The notes below the pieces were generated by a model. It made no database searches. It saw only the letters and a program-made list of their open reading frames with translations, and was not told the DNA's origin. A DNA stretch of 64,000 nt from Candidatus Gastranaerophilales bacterium. GTDB lineage: Bacteria > Cyanobacteriota > Vampirovibrionia > Gastranaerophilales > Gastranaerophilaceae. The position numbers and the translations under genes were made by a program. The stretch covers positions 1 through 64,000 of the forward strand of contig JAFTXY010000011.1 in the NCBI GenBank assembly GCA_017461425.1, in the 5' to 3' direction. This document shows, in pieces, positions 37,339 through 45,823 of the stretch; position 1 is the stretch's first letter, and every line of letters begins with the position of its first letter.

Positions 37339-38055
37339 CTATTTATTTTCTACACCATCAGCTAAAAGTCTATATCCGCCACCATATATTGTCTTAATAT
37401 ATTTATTTTTTTGAGAAGAAATTTTATCAATCTTTGCTCTTAGGTGAGTTATATGAACTCTTATTGTATCAATATCATTTTCGCCAACATATCCCCAAAC
37501 CTCTTTTAATAAAGTTTTGGAAGAAACCATAGAACCCTCATTTTGCATCAAAACATTTAAAATATCAAATTCTATTGGAGTTAGTTGCGTTTTTTTATCG
37601 ACAATTTGAACTTGGTAGCTTTCAGGAATTAATGTTATATCTCCTTTTGATAAAACTTCTTTTACTCTTAAAGATGACATTTCTTGCCCTGAACGATTTA
37701 AAAGAGCTAAAACTCTTGCTTTTAATTCTTCGATTTCAAAAGGTTTTGTAATGTAATCGTCAACTCCAGAATTAAAACCTTCTAATTTATTATTTAATTC
37801 AGATAACGCAGTAAGCATTATTATTGGGGTTTTAGAAATAGATTCTGTTTGTCTAATTTTTTTAGCGACATCAAACCCACTTACATTACCCATCATTACA
37901 TCCAAGATTACAAGATTTGGTTCTTCTTGTTTAATATAAGCAAATCCTTTAACAGGATCGGTTGCATACATGCAATTATATCCCTGTAATTCTAAATTAA
38001 ATTTTATAAGCTCGCATATGGCTATGTCATCATCAATAATAAGAATTTTATTCAT
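37339..38055 (-). CDS. OmpR-family response regulator (RpaA/RpaB-like), no adjacent kinase
   Basis: A 238-residue regulator. The receiver has Asp8-Asp10, phosphoacceptor Asp52 (LDVMMG), Thr82 and Lys104 (KPF). The C-terminal winged helix (about 125-235) contains TPIEFDIL, the recognition region DTIRVHITHLRAKI and the wing IKTIYGGGYRL. No histidine kinase gene lies nearby. RpaA/RpaB of cyanobacteria have this architecture, but I cannot assign it to either. It is first in an operon with the CtpA paralogue. Confidence 0.92.
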   Translation of the reverse strand: MNKILIIDDDIAICELIKFNLELQGYNCMYATDPVKGFAYIKQEEPNLVILDVMMGNVSGFDVAKKIRQTESISKTPIIMLTALSELNNKLEGFNSGVDDYITKPFEIEELKARVLALLNRSGQEMSSLRVKEVLSKGDITLIPESYQVQIVDKKTQLTPIEFDILNVLMQNEGSMVSSKTLLKEVWGYVGENDIDTIRVHITHLRAKIDKISSQKNKYIKTIYGGGYRLLADGVENK

Positions 38056-38164
38056 ACTGAAATTTTATATCTAATGAATTCATATCTCAAGTTAAGTATT
38101 GTATAGCATAAATTTCAAATTTAATGTTAAAATAAATGCATACAGGGAACAAAACAAAAGAAAC

Positions 38165-38962
38165 ATGATAAAGGACGTACAAAACCAAAAAGATTTAAGA
38201 AATATACCAATTCAAAAAGTTGGGGTAAAAGATGTTGAAATTCCTTTAAAAATTGAAAGAAAATCTCAGCACGATAAACCTGAATTAGAAATAGTTTATG
38301 CTCGTGCAAAAATGTCTGTAAGCTTACCTTGCGAATTTAAGGGCACTCACATGTCTAGATTTATTGAAATTTTAAACGAACATCAAGAAGAAAGTTTACT
38401 ATCAACTGATATTGAACGTGTACTTTTTAAAATGAAAAACAAACTTGATGCAAAAAGTGCATATTTAAAATTTGATTTTAAATATTTTATCAAAAAACAA
38501 GCACCCTCAAGCAAACTTGAATCTTTAATGTGTTATGATTGTGCTTTTGAAGGTGAAATTGATGAGGATTGTAATTTCAAATTTTATTTAATTACAAAAG
38601 TGCCTATTACAACTCTTTGCCCTTGTTCAAAAGAAATTTCACAATATGGAGCACACAATCAAAGAGCATTATTAAAAATAAAAATCAGCTATGACAACGA
38701 TAAACATATATGGCTTGAAGACTTAATTTCTATGGCAGAATCTTGTGCTTCAAGCGAAATTTACCCATTATTAAAACGTGAAGACGAAAAATATGTCACA
38801 GAACATGCATATGAAAATCCTAAATTTGTTGAAGATGTTATCCGTGATATTGTTACTAAATTAAATGAAAACGAAATAATCAATTTCTACGAAGTAGAAA
38901 TGGAAGCTTTTGAATCAATCCATAGCCATAACGCATGGGCATATCAAAAATGTTACAAGTAA
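38165..38962 (+). CDS. folE2: GTP cyclohydrolase, FolE2/MptA type
   Basis: FolE2 opens GTP to dihydroneopterin triphosphate for folate or queuosine synthesis without needing zinc. The 265-residue protein carries IPIQKVGVKDVEIPL (N-terminal), SLPCEFKGTHMSRF (conserved His and Met), TLCPCSKEIS with the active-site Cys, and the C-terminal EAFESIHSHNAWAY. Canonical FolE is not seen in this window. The start at 38165 fits the family; an upstream TTG at 38099 would add 22 unlikely residues. Confidence 0.95.
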   Translation: MIKDVQNQKDLRNIPIQKVGVKDVEIPLKIERKSQHDKPELEIVYARAKMSVSLPCEFKGTHMSRFIEILNEHQEESLLSTDIERVLFKMKNKLDAKSAYLKFDFKYFIKKQAPSSKLESLMCYDCAFEGEIDEDCNFKFYLITKVPITTLCPCSKEISQYGAHNQRALLKIKISYDNDKHIWLEDLISMAESCASSEIYPLLKREDEKYVTEHAYENPKFVEDVIRDIVTKLNENEIINFYEVEMEAFESIHSHNAWAYQKCYK

Positions 38963-38976
38963 TTTAGAATAAAAAT

Positions 38977-39873
38977 ATGATTGAAATTAAAAACATAGTT
39001 TTTACAAATTACGAAATGAATTTCATAAAATGTCTTTTATGCTTCATTAACTATCTTTTGCCGTTAAGGTTAAAATATGCAAATGAAAGTTTTGTAGCGC
39101 TTGAGGATAATATCAACCAAGCATTAATAACATTAGACAAAGATTCAAAAAGTTATTCACGTTTTAAAATTACAAAATTAATTCTAGAAGAAAATTCTCA
39201 ATCAACAGCTCATCAACTTATAAACTATGTAATTGCTAGATATAGAGCAATGGGAGCAAGTTCGTTTTATGTTGTAATTGATGAAAAAAATGCTGATTTA
39301 TTAAATATGTTTAAAAACGAACTACATTTCAGACACTGTGGATGTGAATATTTATATAAAATAAATTCAATTAACACAAGTTATGATTTATTTTTAAAAC
39401 CATTTAAAAAAGATTACTTAAAAGAAACAACAATATTCTATAACGATAATATTAATTCCTTTAACAGGTTTTTATTTAAAAGAGAAGAATATCAATTTTT
39501 AAACAATTGCAAAAAATATATCTTCTATAACGAAGAGCAAAATAAAATTGTAGGATATTTTGAAGTTGCAACTAAGAATAATTATGATTATTACATTAAT
39601 TTTTCTATAGATTTTGCATACAATATTTATCTACTTGATGCAATCAAATTTATTTATTCTAAACTTAGCCATAAAAATAAAAACTTTAATTTATACATAA
39701 AAATCAAAGATTATTTTATGAATTCAAAAGAATTATTAGCAATTTTAAATGAAAATAATATGGAATTAGTTTCCAAAAGTCAAATTTTAGCAAAAGATTA
39801 TCTCAAACAAGTTAAACAAGATAACTTATTTAAAAATGCCAAAATAATCTTTAACGACCCTACAATAGCTTAA
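38977..39873 (+). CDS. Unrecognised protein, possibly acetyltransferase-like
   Basis: A 298-residue soluble protein. The stretch around 68-110 (LILEENSQSTAHQLINYVI, then GASSFYVVID) has the helix-strand pattern of a GNAT acetyltransferase, and a second similar segment may lie at 170-260 (NKIVGYFEVA). No acetyl-CoA loop is convincing. It follows folE2 by 14 nt, suggesting one operon, and converges on the RseP-type gene with a 4-bp overlap. Confidence 0.6.
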   Translation: MIEIKNIVFTNYEMNFIKCLLCFINYLLPLRLKYANESFVALEDNINQALITLDKDSKSYSRFKITKLILEENSQSTAHQLINYVIARYRAMGASSFYVVIDEKNADLLNMFKNELHFRHCGCEYLYKINSINTSYDLFLKPFKKDYLKETTIFYNDNINSFNRFLFKREEYQFLNNCKKYIFYNEEQNKIVGYFEVATKNNYDYYINFSIDFAYNIYLLDAIKFIYSKLSHKNKNFNLYIKIKDYFMNSKELLAILNENNMELVSKSQILAKDYLKQVKQDNLFKNAKIIFNDPTIA

Positions 39874-41294
39874 AATTTCTTTGTTACAAGAGCAAGAATA
39901 TCATTGTAACAAATTGCAACCATCAGGATAATTAAAAGCATAAAGAAAAAGTTGTTTATTTTTTCGCTTAAATCTTTATCTGGTTTTCTGCCTGTAATTT
40001 TTTCAATTACCAAAAACATCACATGTCCACCATCTAAAGCTGGTATTGGTAAAAAATTCATAATTGCAAGATTAATACTAATCATTGCAGTTAATAAAAT
40101 GCCATTTATAATACCTTTTGATGCTATTATATCACCACCTAATTTTGTTACAGCAATTATTCCATGCATATCAGAAGCCGGAACTTTTCCTGTTATTAAC
40201 TGCCATAAGCCAAATAACATTGTTGATGTTGTTGTATAAATATATTTCATAGAATTTATTACAACATCTTTTGGTGTTTTTGTTTCCATAAAAATATCTT
40301 CAATTTTTAATTTAACACCCAAAATTCCTTTTTCGCCCACTATAACATTATTTATTGTATATTCTTTATCATTTCTAATAAATGTTATTGATAAGGGTTT
40401 ATATGTATCAGATAACGCAATAGCAACATCTTTCAACTCTGTATCTTTTTTAAATCTATATGTTTTTTTATTATAAATTTCATTTCTTAAATCAACATAA
40501 TCTGCAGATAATTTTAAACCATCTTTTTTATATTTTTCTAATCCCTTTAGCATATTTTCATTTGCTTTTAATTCATTTTCTTCAATAGCTTTAGGAAGTT
40601 TTATTTCTTGCCCTTCTAAAATTAAATCGTTTTTAATTTGCGGATTTAATTTTTTTAAATTTTCGATATTTTTTTCAATCAAATCTTCTTGAGCATAATC
40701 ATCAAAAAGTTTTGAATTTTTAGCAAAAAATGTTAATTGATATAAAGAATTAACTTTAATACCATTCACTTTATGAATTTTATCGCCTTTTTTAACATTA
40801 AAATTTTCTATATTAGAAGTTTTTTCTGCAACGAAACTATCTACATATAAATTTTGATTTGATGTTGGCAATTTATGAAAACAAACAGCACAAAACATTA
40901 CAAGAATGATTGCAAAAACAATATTCATAATAACACCCGCTGAAACTATAAATAATTTTTGAGCTATTGTTTTATTATCGTATAATTCCGCAGAATCTGC
41001 TGGCAAAAATTCATCTTCTTGTATTTCATTTATTGATTGTTTTTTATTTGTTTCTTGGCTTTCATCTACTACTTGACTCTCGGGTTCTGCAAAAGAGACG
41101 TAACCGCCAAATAAAAATGCATGTAAATAAAAAACAGTATCACCCAACTTAAATAATTTCCAGCTTGGTCCTATAGGCATTCCTATACCAAATCTTGTCA
41201 CTCTAACACCACACATTCTTGCGGCGATATAATGCCCTGCCTCATGCACTAAAACAAGCATGCTTATTAACAAAATCATTATAAGTTGGTTCAT
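39870..41294 (-). CDS. rseP: RseP/site-2 zinc metalloprotease with an enlarged PDZ region
   Basis: A membrane-embedded protease that cuts anti-sigma factors or signal-peptide remnants. It has HEAGH (17-21) with catalytic Glu18, a helix near 118-140, a PDZ region (from about 150), and NFLPIPALDGGH close to the C-terminus with the third zinc ligand. Two parts are odd. Residues 70-105 are an acidic loop. Residues 195-297 are an insertion splitting the PDZ: it contains LKKLNPQI ... LILEGQEIKLP (213-234), like the second half of a LysM, and TYRFKKDTELKDVAIAL (278-294), like the first half. Confidence 0.93.
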   Translation of the reverse strand: MNQLIMILLISMLVLVHEAGHYIAARMCGVRVTRFGIGMPIGPSWKLFKLGDTVFYLHAFLFGGYVSFAEPESQVVDESQETNKKQSINEIQEDEFLPADSAELYDNKTIAQKLFIVSAGVIMNIVFAIILVMFCAVCFHKLPTSNQNLYVDSFVAEKTSNIENFNVKKGDKIHKVNGIKVNSLYQLTFFAKNSKLFDDYAQEDLIEKNIENLKKLNPQIKNDLILEGQEIKLPKAIEENELKANENMLKGLEKYKKDGLKLSADYVDLRNEIYNKKTYRFKKDTELKDVAIALSDTYKPLSITFIRNDKEYTINNVIVGEKGILGVKLKIEDIFMETKTPKDVVINSMKYIYTTTSTMLFGLWQLITGKVPASDMHGIIAVTKLGGDIIASKGIINGILLTAMISINLAIMNFLPIPALDGGHVMFLVIEKITGRKPDKDLSEKINNFFFMLLIILMVAICYNDILALVTKKF

Positions 41295-41303
41295 AGATTC
41301 CTC

Positions 41304-42620
41304 TTATTTTTTAGGGTTAACTTTTTTATACAATCCAAAAATACTTGGCTTATACGAATTTAAATTTTTATTTAGTTCAGCAGCAACAAGTCGCAACTTT
41401 TTATTTTCTTCCTCTAGTGCTTTTGCTTTCTGCTCTATTTTTTTAATTTTTTCTTGATATTGCGCAATTTCTGCTTGAGAACTTTGTCCTAACAATGATG
41501 TAACATGTTTTGCTATTTTTTTACCCATAGTACGGGCAACCATATTTATTGTTCTTTCTGAAATATCAAGCTTAAATTCATTGCTTTTTGGAGTTACATC
41601 CATATTTTTCTTTGATAGTTCAGAAACAATATAATCTCTAAATCTTTCTTGCGCTTCATAAGATTCTGATAACAAACTCATATCATCAAAATCTGCCATT
41701 TCGGCTAATTCGTCAGTTGGCGGTAATATTTCATCAGCTTGAGTAATAGGTTCCGCTGGTTCATATGTTTGCCCAGCTGCTTCTAGAGCACCCTCTAAAA
41801 TACCCATTTTTTGCGGTTCTTTTTGTTCAGGTTTTGGAGTTTCAAACTGAAGCGGAGCTTCACTAGGGGCTGGTGTTTCCAATTTTAAATCATCAATTGG
41901 CGTATTTATACCATCCATTAAAGAAGTGCCATCAGATAAGGAGATACTATTTAAAATCTCTGCCGCTTCTGAATCATCAATTTTAAATTCATCATCAACA
42001 AACTTCAATTCATCATTATTTTGTACAGGAACTTCTTGCGCTTCTTGAGCAAATTGCAAACTATCATTCTGTTGCATTTCCTGTGCTGGTTGAGATATTT
42101 CAACTGGTGGTGGAGGAACTTGATAAGTTTGTTGAGGTTCAATTTGTTGCCCAAAATCCTGTTGCAACATAGATTGTTGTTGCGCCTCTTGATATTGCAT
42201 TTGTGGCTGTGTTTGCACTTGCTGAGGCTGAACCTGCATTGGTTGAATTTGCGGTTGAGTGATTTGTTGAACCTGTACTTGAGGTTGTTGCATTGGTTGT
42301 TGAATTTGAACCTGTGGTTGAATTTGTGGCTGCGTTTCAGGTTGGATTTGTGGTTGAACATTTTGATTTTGAGGAGTAGTTAAAGTTCTAACTTCCTCTT
42401 GAATTGTTTCTTTAGGTTCATCATTATTCGCATTAAAAAGATTACTTAAGACTAATTCTAAAGTATTCTTATCGTAAAATTCGCTTCCTTGTTCATCTTC
42501 GAATACTGCTTCTACTTTCCACTTATCCAAAAAAGTATCTAGCGTGTATGCATCTATAAAAAATCCTTTTGAAGCTAAATTTTGTAATATTTCATTTTTT
42601 GTGTAAACATTTGACGCCAT
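41304..42620 (-). CDS. Unrecognised Gln/Pro-rich protein with a C-terminal coiled coil
   Basis: The 438-residue protein has three parts: a folded-looking N-terminal domain of about 70 residues (EILQNLASKGFFIDAYTLDT and onward), a low-complexity Gln/Pro section (about 84-165) followed by an acidic linker, and a C-terminal half with helices (305-360) ending in a coiled coil (382-425) and a basic tail. No membrane helix or signal is visible. Similar layouts occur in scaffold or polar-localisation proteins, but I do not name it. It is 9 nt upstream of rseP, in one operon. Confidence 0.75.
   Translation of the reverse strand: MASNVYTKNEILQNLASKGFFIDAYTLDTFLDKWKVEAVFEDEQGSEFYDKNTLELVLSNLFNANNDEPKETIQEEVRTLTTPQNQNVQPQIQPETQPQIQPQVQIQQPMQQPQVQVQQITQPQIQPMQVQPQQVQTQPQMQYQEAQQQSMLQQDFGQQIEPQQTYQVPPPPVEISQPAQEMQQNDSLQFAQEAQEVPVQNNDELKFVDDEFKIDDSEAAEILNSISLSDGTSLMDGINTPIDDLKLETPAPSEAPLQFETPKPEQKEPQKMGILEGALEAAGQTYEPAEPITQADEILPPTDELAEMADFDDMSLLSESYEAQERFRDYIVSELSKKNMDVTPKSNEFKLDISERTINMVARTMGKKIAKHVTSLLGQSSQAEIAQYQEKIKKIEQKAKALEEENKKLRLVAAELNKNLNSYKPSIFGLYKKVNPKK
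42125..42371 (-). repeat. Coding Gln/Pro low-complexity repeat
   Basis: Repeated short codon blocks encode PQIQPQ- and QVQ-type units within the Q-rich protein. Slippage here would change the length in multiples of short in-frame units. Confidence 0.8.
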
Positions 42621-42667
42621 AATTCAACCCAATTACATTATACGAAAAACTAAAATCCTAGTCTAGC

Positions 42668-42702
42668 AAAATAAAAAAGAAGCCTCTACAAAAGAGAGGC
42701 AT
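42668..42702 (-). terminator. Terminator after the AMIN-domain gene (minus strand)
   Basis: On the minus strand GCCTCT (42700-42695) pairs with AGAGGC (42687-42682), followed by TTCTTTTTTATTTT. It separates the AMIN-domain gene from the Q-rich/rseP operon. Confidence 0.85.
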
Positions 42703-42720
42703 TATTGGTTGAGTATTATA

Positions 42721-43962
42721 TTAAATCGATTGTTTAGCTTTCGAAATTGAATTTTTTAATCCTGAAGCTAAATCTCCCCTGCCGGATTGTTCGTATATTT
42801 TTGTAACTGATTCCAAAAATCTCATATTATTAACTTTTTGATTAGAATTCGACAAATTTACTTTTGGAGCAGGTTTTTGAATATATGGACTTGAAAATTC
42901 TGCTCTTTGAGGCATTTTTGGTCTTGGAGGAATTCTAAAATCATCATGTGAATTTCTTAAAGATTGTGTGAAATCTTTGTTTATTTTAATTACTTCTTGA
43001 TTTTTATAAGGGTTTTGCGTGCTTTTTTGATATTGATTTAATGCAATTCCTTTTTTCACAGCATCTATGTTAATTTGACTTGATTTTTTATCTTTATATT
43101 TATTTTGAAGATAATCTTGATACTTCTGATGAGCTCTTTCTAATTCTTTTTGAGCAGCTCTTAAAGTTTCATTTCTATGAGAAACGCTAATTAAATCATC
43201 ATTTTCAACATATTTTTTAGTTAAATTTTGTTGTTGTGGATAATTTTTAATAACATTTGTTCCCAAAGTAATATCTTGTTCATATCTTTGATTTTTTAAA
43301 CCAATTAATGGTTCTTTTTCTTGGGAAAGTTTTGTCGCTAAAGATTTAATGATAAATAAACCAAAAGCAAATATAGATAATAGAATTAATCCCATTCCCC
43401 AAGGACCCTCTTTTAATTTTGATAAAAGAGTTGTTCCTAAATGTACAAAATTAAAACTATTATCATCCCAAGCTTGCACATCTTCTTCTATTTCAATTTC
43501 ATCACTAATTGTTGGTTGATATTGATTAATTGGGCGATTAAGAATTAATTGTTTTGCTGGTTTTGGATTAGGCTCAAATAAAGCATTCAAAAATACTAAT
43601 TCAGTATTTTTAACATCAGAACCCTTAACATAAATTCTTACTTTATTTTTATCTAATTGTTTAACCGTAACATTATCAATATTTGAAACATCATCATAAA
43701 TTGTTCCAACATCTTGTGCTAAAACAGAATTTTTTAAATCAAAATAAATGCTACCATCTTCATCAATATTTGCTTTATATTGAACAGCTTGAGTAGAATC
43801 AATATTTAATTCATATCCAGAAACTTTATCTTTTGCTTTAGAAATCATAACTGATTGAATAACATTTTCTTGAGCCATTGCAGGCATTGTAAAAAACATG
43901 CCAAAAGCAAAAATTATGAAAATATTTAGGCAATTTCTAAACTTTTTGGAATCACTTTTCAT
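42721..43962 (-). CDS. AMIN-domain membrane protein with cytoplasmic tail
   Basis: A signal-peptide-like start (about 8-30, ending MPAMAQE) is followed by an AMIN-type beta domain (about 34-115, GYELNIDSTQ and GSIYFDLKN stretches), as in PilQ and AmiC where it binds peptidoglycan. A linker leads to a transmembrane helix (188-207) and about 200 polar residues rich in Lys, Asn and Gln. Topology would be periplasmic AMIN, one helix, cytoplasmic tail. No catalytic domain is seen. A role in envelope or pilus positioning is a guess. Confidence 0.72.
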   Translation of the reverse strand: MKSDSKKFRNCLNIFIIFAFGMFFTMPAMAQENVIQSVMISKAKDKVSGYELNIDSTQAVQYKANIDEDGSIYFDLKNSVLAQDVGTIYDDVSNIDNVTVKQLDKNKVRIYVKGSDVKNTELVFLNALFEPNPKPAKQLILNRPINQYQPTISDEIEIEEDVQAWDDNSFNFVHLGTTLLSKLKEGPWGMGLILLSIFAFGLFIIKSLATKLSQEKEPLIGLKNQRYEQDITLGTNVIKNYPQQQNLTKKYVENDDLISVSHRNETLRAAQKELERAHQKYQDYLQNKYKDKKSSQINIDAVKKGIALNQYQKSTQNPYKNQEVIKINKDFTQSLRNSHDDFRIPPRPKMPQRAEFSSPYIQKPAPKVNLSNSNQKVNNMRFLESVTKIYEQSGRGDLASGLKNSISKAKQSI

Positions 43963-44073
43963 CCTAAAAATACTCTCCCATAAACTAATTCAAGTCTTCC
44001 ATAGTTAAATGATATTAGTTTTAGAAAAGAAAGACATTAACCTTGGGGTTATTTTTAGAATATTCTTATAGAT

Positions 44074-44547
44074 CTAAAGATTAATTTTTTTAACTACATT
44101 TGCCATTTCAATAGCAGCTTGAGCACATTGAGCACCTTTATTGCCAGCTTTTGTACCAGCACGTTCAATAGCTTGTTCAATTGTGTCAGTAGTTAAAACT
44201 CCAAATAAAACAGGAATATCAGCATTCATTGAAACAGATGCAATACCTTTTGAAAGTTCTGCGCATACATAATCATAATGATCAGTCGAACCTTTTATAA
44301 TGGCGCCTAAAGTAACAATTGCGCTATATTTTTTAGATTTAGCAGCGAATTTGGCCATCAAAGGAATTTCAAAAGCACCAGGAGTCCAAATTACATCAAT
44401 ATTTTCTTCTTTTACATTTAATCTTTTAAATGTATCTATAGCACCATCTAAAAGTTTATTGCCAATAAAATCATTAAAACGTGATATTACAATACAAAAT
44501 TTGTCTTCATTTTGTGCGTATAGATTTCCTTCAAAAACATTTACCAT
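44074..44547 (-). CDS. ribH: 6,7-dimethyl-8-ribityllumazine synthase
   Basis: RibH makes lumazine, the last precursor of riboflavin. The 157-residue protein has the substrate loops SRFNDFI (about 22-28), [12 protein letters not shown] (about 52-63), [15 protein letters not shown] (about 80-94) with the catalytic His, and [11 protein letters not shown] (about 112-122). The gene is alone, apart from the other riboflavin genes. AAGGAG lies before the ATG. I see no FMN-riboswitch-like sequence upstream. Confidence 0.96.
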   Translation of the reverse strand: MVNVFEGNLYAQNEDKFCIVISRFNDFIGNKLLDGAIDTFKRLNVKEENIDVIWTPGAFEIPLMAKFAAKSKKYSAIVTLGAIIKGSTDHYDYVCAELSKGIASVSMNADIPVLFGVLTTDTIEQAIERAGTKAGNKGAQCAQAAIEMANVVKKINL

Positions 44548-44620
44548 AATTTATCTCCTTATGTAATAAGGATAACATAAAGAAAGAAAAAAACATGCTC
44601 TAGAGTAGTTAAACTTAACA

Positions 44621-44652
44621 AAAAAAAGCCCTTTTTTGGAAAAAGGGTTTTC
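44621..44652 (-). terminator. Terminator-like hairpin with no gene before it
   Basis: CCCTTTTT (44629-44636) pairs with AAAAAGGG (44640-44647). Read on the minus strand it is followed by GC and seven T's. No minus-strand gene lies between it and the sigma gene, so it may end a small RNA or act as an attenuator ahead of ribH. Confidence 0.55.
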
Positions 44653-44737
44653 AGATTTAATCCTTCTGATTATAGTAGTTTGCTACATATATAAAGTATA
44701 TATGTATGAAATATTTTACTAAATTAGTAGTTTATTC

Positions 44738-44752
44738 TTAATATTTCTTAAC
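44738..44752 (+). repeat. 15-bp direct repeat TTAATATTTCTTAAC, copy 1
   Basis: Identical to 44835-44849, 97 bp away. The TTAAC half-site also occurs at 44608-44619. Confidence 0.85.
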
Positions 44753-44834
44753 CAAAAAAGCTGAAATACTTGTCCTGAGCTATTTTTTATATATTAATTA
44801 ATGTTAAGCAAGCCAATGTTTTTTGAATTTCATT

Positions 44835-44849
44835 TTAATATTTCTTAAC
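44835..44849 (+). repeat. 15-bp direct repeat TTAATATTTCTTAAC, copy 2
   Basis: Ends 8 bp before the -35 box of the sigma-gene promoter, a position used by activators. Confidence 0.85.
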
Positions 44850-44856
44850 AAACCTC

Positions 44857-44907
44857 TTGAAAAACATGATATAGGGTGATATATTAAATATATCAGATGT
44901 ATATCAC
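44857..44907 (+). promoter_or_regulatory. Promoter and palindromic operator of the second sigma gene
   Basis: TTGAAA (44857-44862), a 17-bp spacer and TATATT (44880-44885) form a good sigma-70 promoter. The -10 box lies inside a perfect 17-bp palindrome, GATATATTAAATATATC (44878-44894), and inside a wider inverted repeat GTGATATA (44876-44883) / TATATCAC (44900-44907). A repressor bound here would block the promoter. Confidence 0.6.
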
Positions 44908-44961
44908 ATACTAGCCAATTAACTTTCCTATTAAAAATATTGTGTTGCAAAGGGGTATTAT

Positions 44962-45759
44962 ATGAAAAATTTAAAAGAAGTTTGCATTAACGAAAACGAA
45001 TTAATCACAAGAGCTCAAAATGGCGATATTTACGCAAGAAATCAAATTATCGAATTAAATATTCCATTAATTCAAAAAATTGCATCTAAATCAATTCAAT
45101 CAGAAACATTATCTAATTCAGATTTAATACAAGAAGGCATTTTTGGACTTATTACAGCAATAGAAAAATTTAACCCATCTTTAGGTTTTAAATTCGCAAC
45201 ATATGCAACTTGGTGGGTAAAACAAGCAATGTTTAAAGCAATTTCAGAACAATCATACGCATATAATGTTCCGGTTTACATTCAAGAAACAATGTCTCGT
45301 TACAAAAAAACAAAACAAGAAATGGAACAAATCGAACAAAAAGAAGTTTCAAAAAAAGATGTAGCAAAAAAATTGAATATGACTGAAGAAAAAATAGATA
45401 CTTTTTTAAATGTTTTCACCCGCGCTCTATCAATAGAATCCGGAACATCTTTAACAGAAAACAAAGAATTAACTTTGGCTGAAATCATTGAAGATGAAAA
45501 ACAAAATGTAGAGCGCGAGGTGGTCGATATTGAATTAAAAAAAGATATTAAAAGAGCTCTTGATAATTTAAAAGAAAAAGAAAGAAACGTTATCGTATTA
45601 CGTTTTGGTTTAGAAGATAATTCTAAAAAAACTTTAGAAGAAATTGGCAACTCTTATGGAGTTACAAAAGAATGCATAAGACAAATCGAAAAAAGAGCTT
45701 TAAATAAAATTGCTGATTTGGAAATTGCTAAAAATTCCCTAATTTCATATATTAAATAG
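44962..45759 (+). CDS. Alternative sigma factor, sigma-70 family (group 2/3-like)
   Basis: The 265-residue protein starts directly with region 2 and lacks regions 1.1 and 1.2. Region 2 has DLIQEGIFGLITAIEKF and KFATYATWWVKQAM; region 3 contains VPVYIQETMSRYKK; region 4.2 is TLEEIGNSYGVTKECIRQIE, a recognition helix differing from the principal factor (VTKEC for VSRER), so promoter choice at -35 may differ. It has a long leader with operator-like repeats. GGGG before the ATG is the ribosome site. Confidence 0.9.
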   Translation: MKNLKEVCINENELITRAQNGDIYARNQIIELNIPLIQKIASKSIQSETLSNSDLIQEGIFGLITAIEKFNPSLGFKFATYATWWVKQAMFKAISEQSYAYNVPVYIQETMSRYKKTKQEMEQIEQKEVSKKDVAKKLNMTEEKIDTFLNVFTRALSIESGTSLTENKELTLAEIIEDEKQNVEREVVDIELKKDIKRALDNLKEKERNVIVLRFGLEDNSKKTLEEIGNSYGVTKECIRQIEKRALNKIADLEIAKNSLISYIK

Positions 45760-45823
45760 CATTTTGCATATTAAATCCATTTATAATATAATCAAGCTTA
45801 TTAAACATTAAAGGAGGTTACAA

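Larger units (their letters stand above)
44548..44961. other. 414-bp non-coding region between ribH and the second sigma factor
   Basis: No plausible coding frame. From left to right it holds the ribH leader with a GTTAA-N2-TTAAC repeat (44608-44619), a terminator-like hairpin (44621-44652), a perfect 9-bp inverted repeat (44685-44693 / 44697-44705), two exact copies of a 15-bp sequence (44738-44752 and 44835-44849), an A-stem/T-stem hairpin around 44753-44787, and a promoter with palindromes next to the sigma gene. A small RNA on the minus strand is possible. Confidence 0.6.

Noticed and set aside
38099-38164. TTG start adding 22 residues to folE2
   Set aside because: The added residues are Asn/Lys-rich, unlike FolE2 N-termini, and ATG 38165 fits the usual length.
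42005-42383. Open frames on both strands across the Q/P-rich region
   Set aside because: They arise from the CAA/CCA-rich repeat read in other frames: one is Arg/Asn/His-rich, the other Leu/Trp-rich, with no ribosome site. The minus-strand Q-rich gene explains the region.
44548-44860. FMN riboswitch in front of ribH
   Set aside because: I looked on the minus strand for the conserved AGGGTGAAATTCCC and ACCGGCGGT-type blocks; nothing close is present and the region is too AT-rich.
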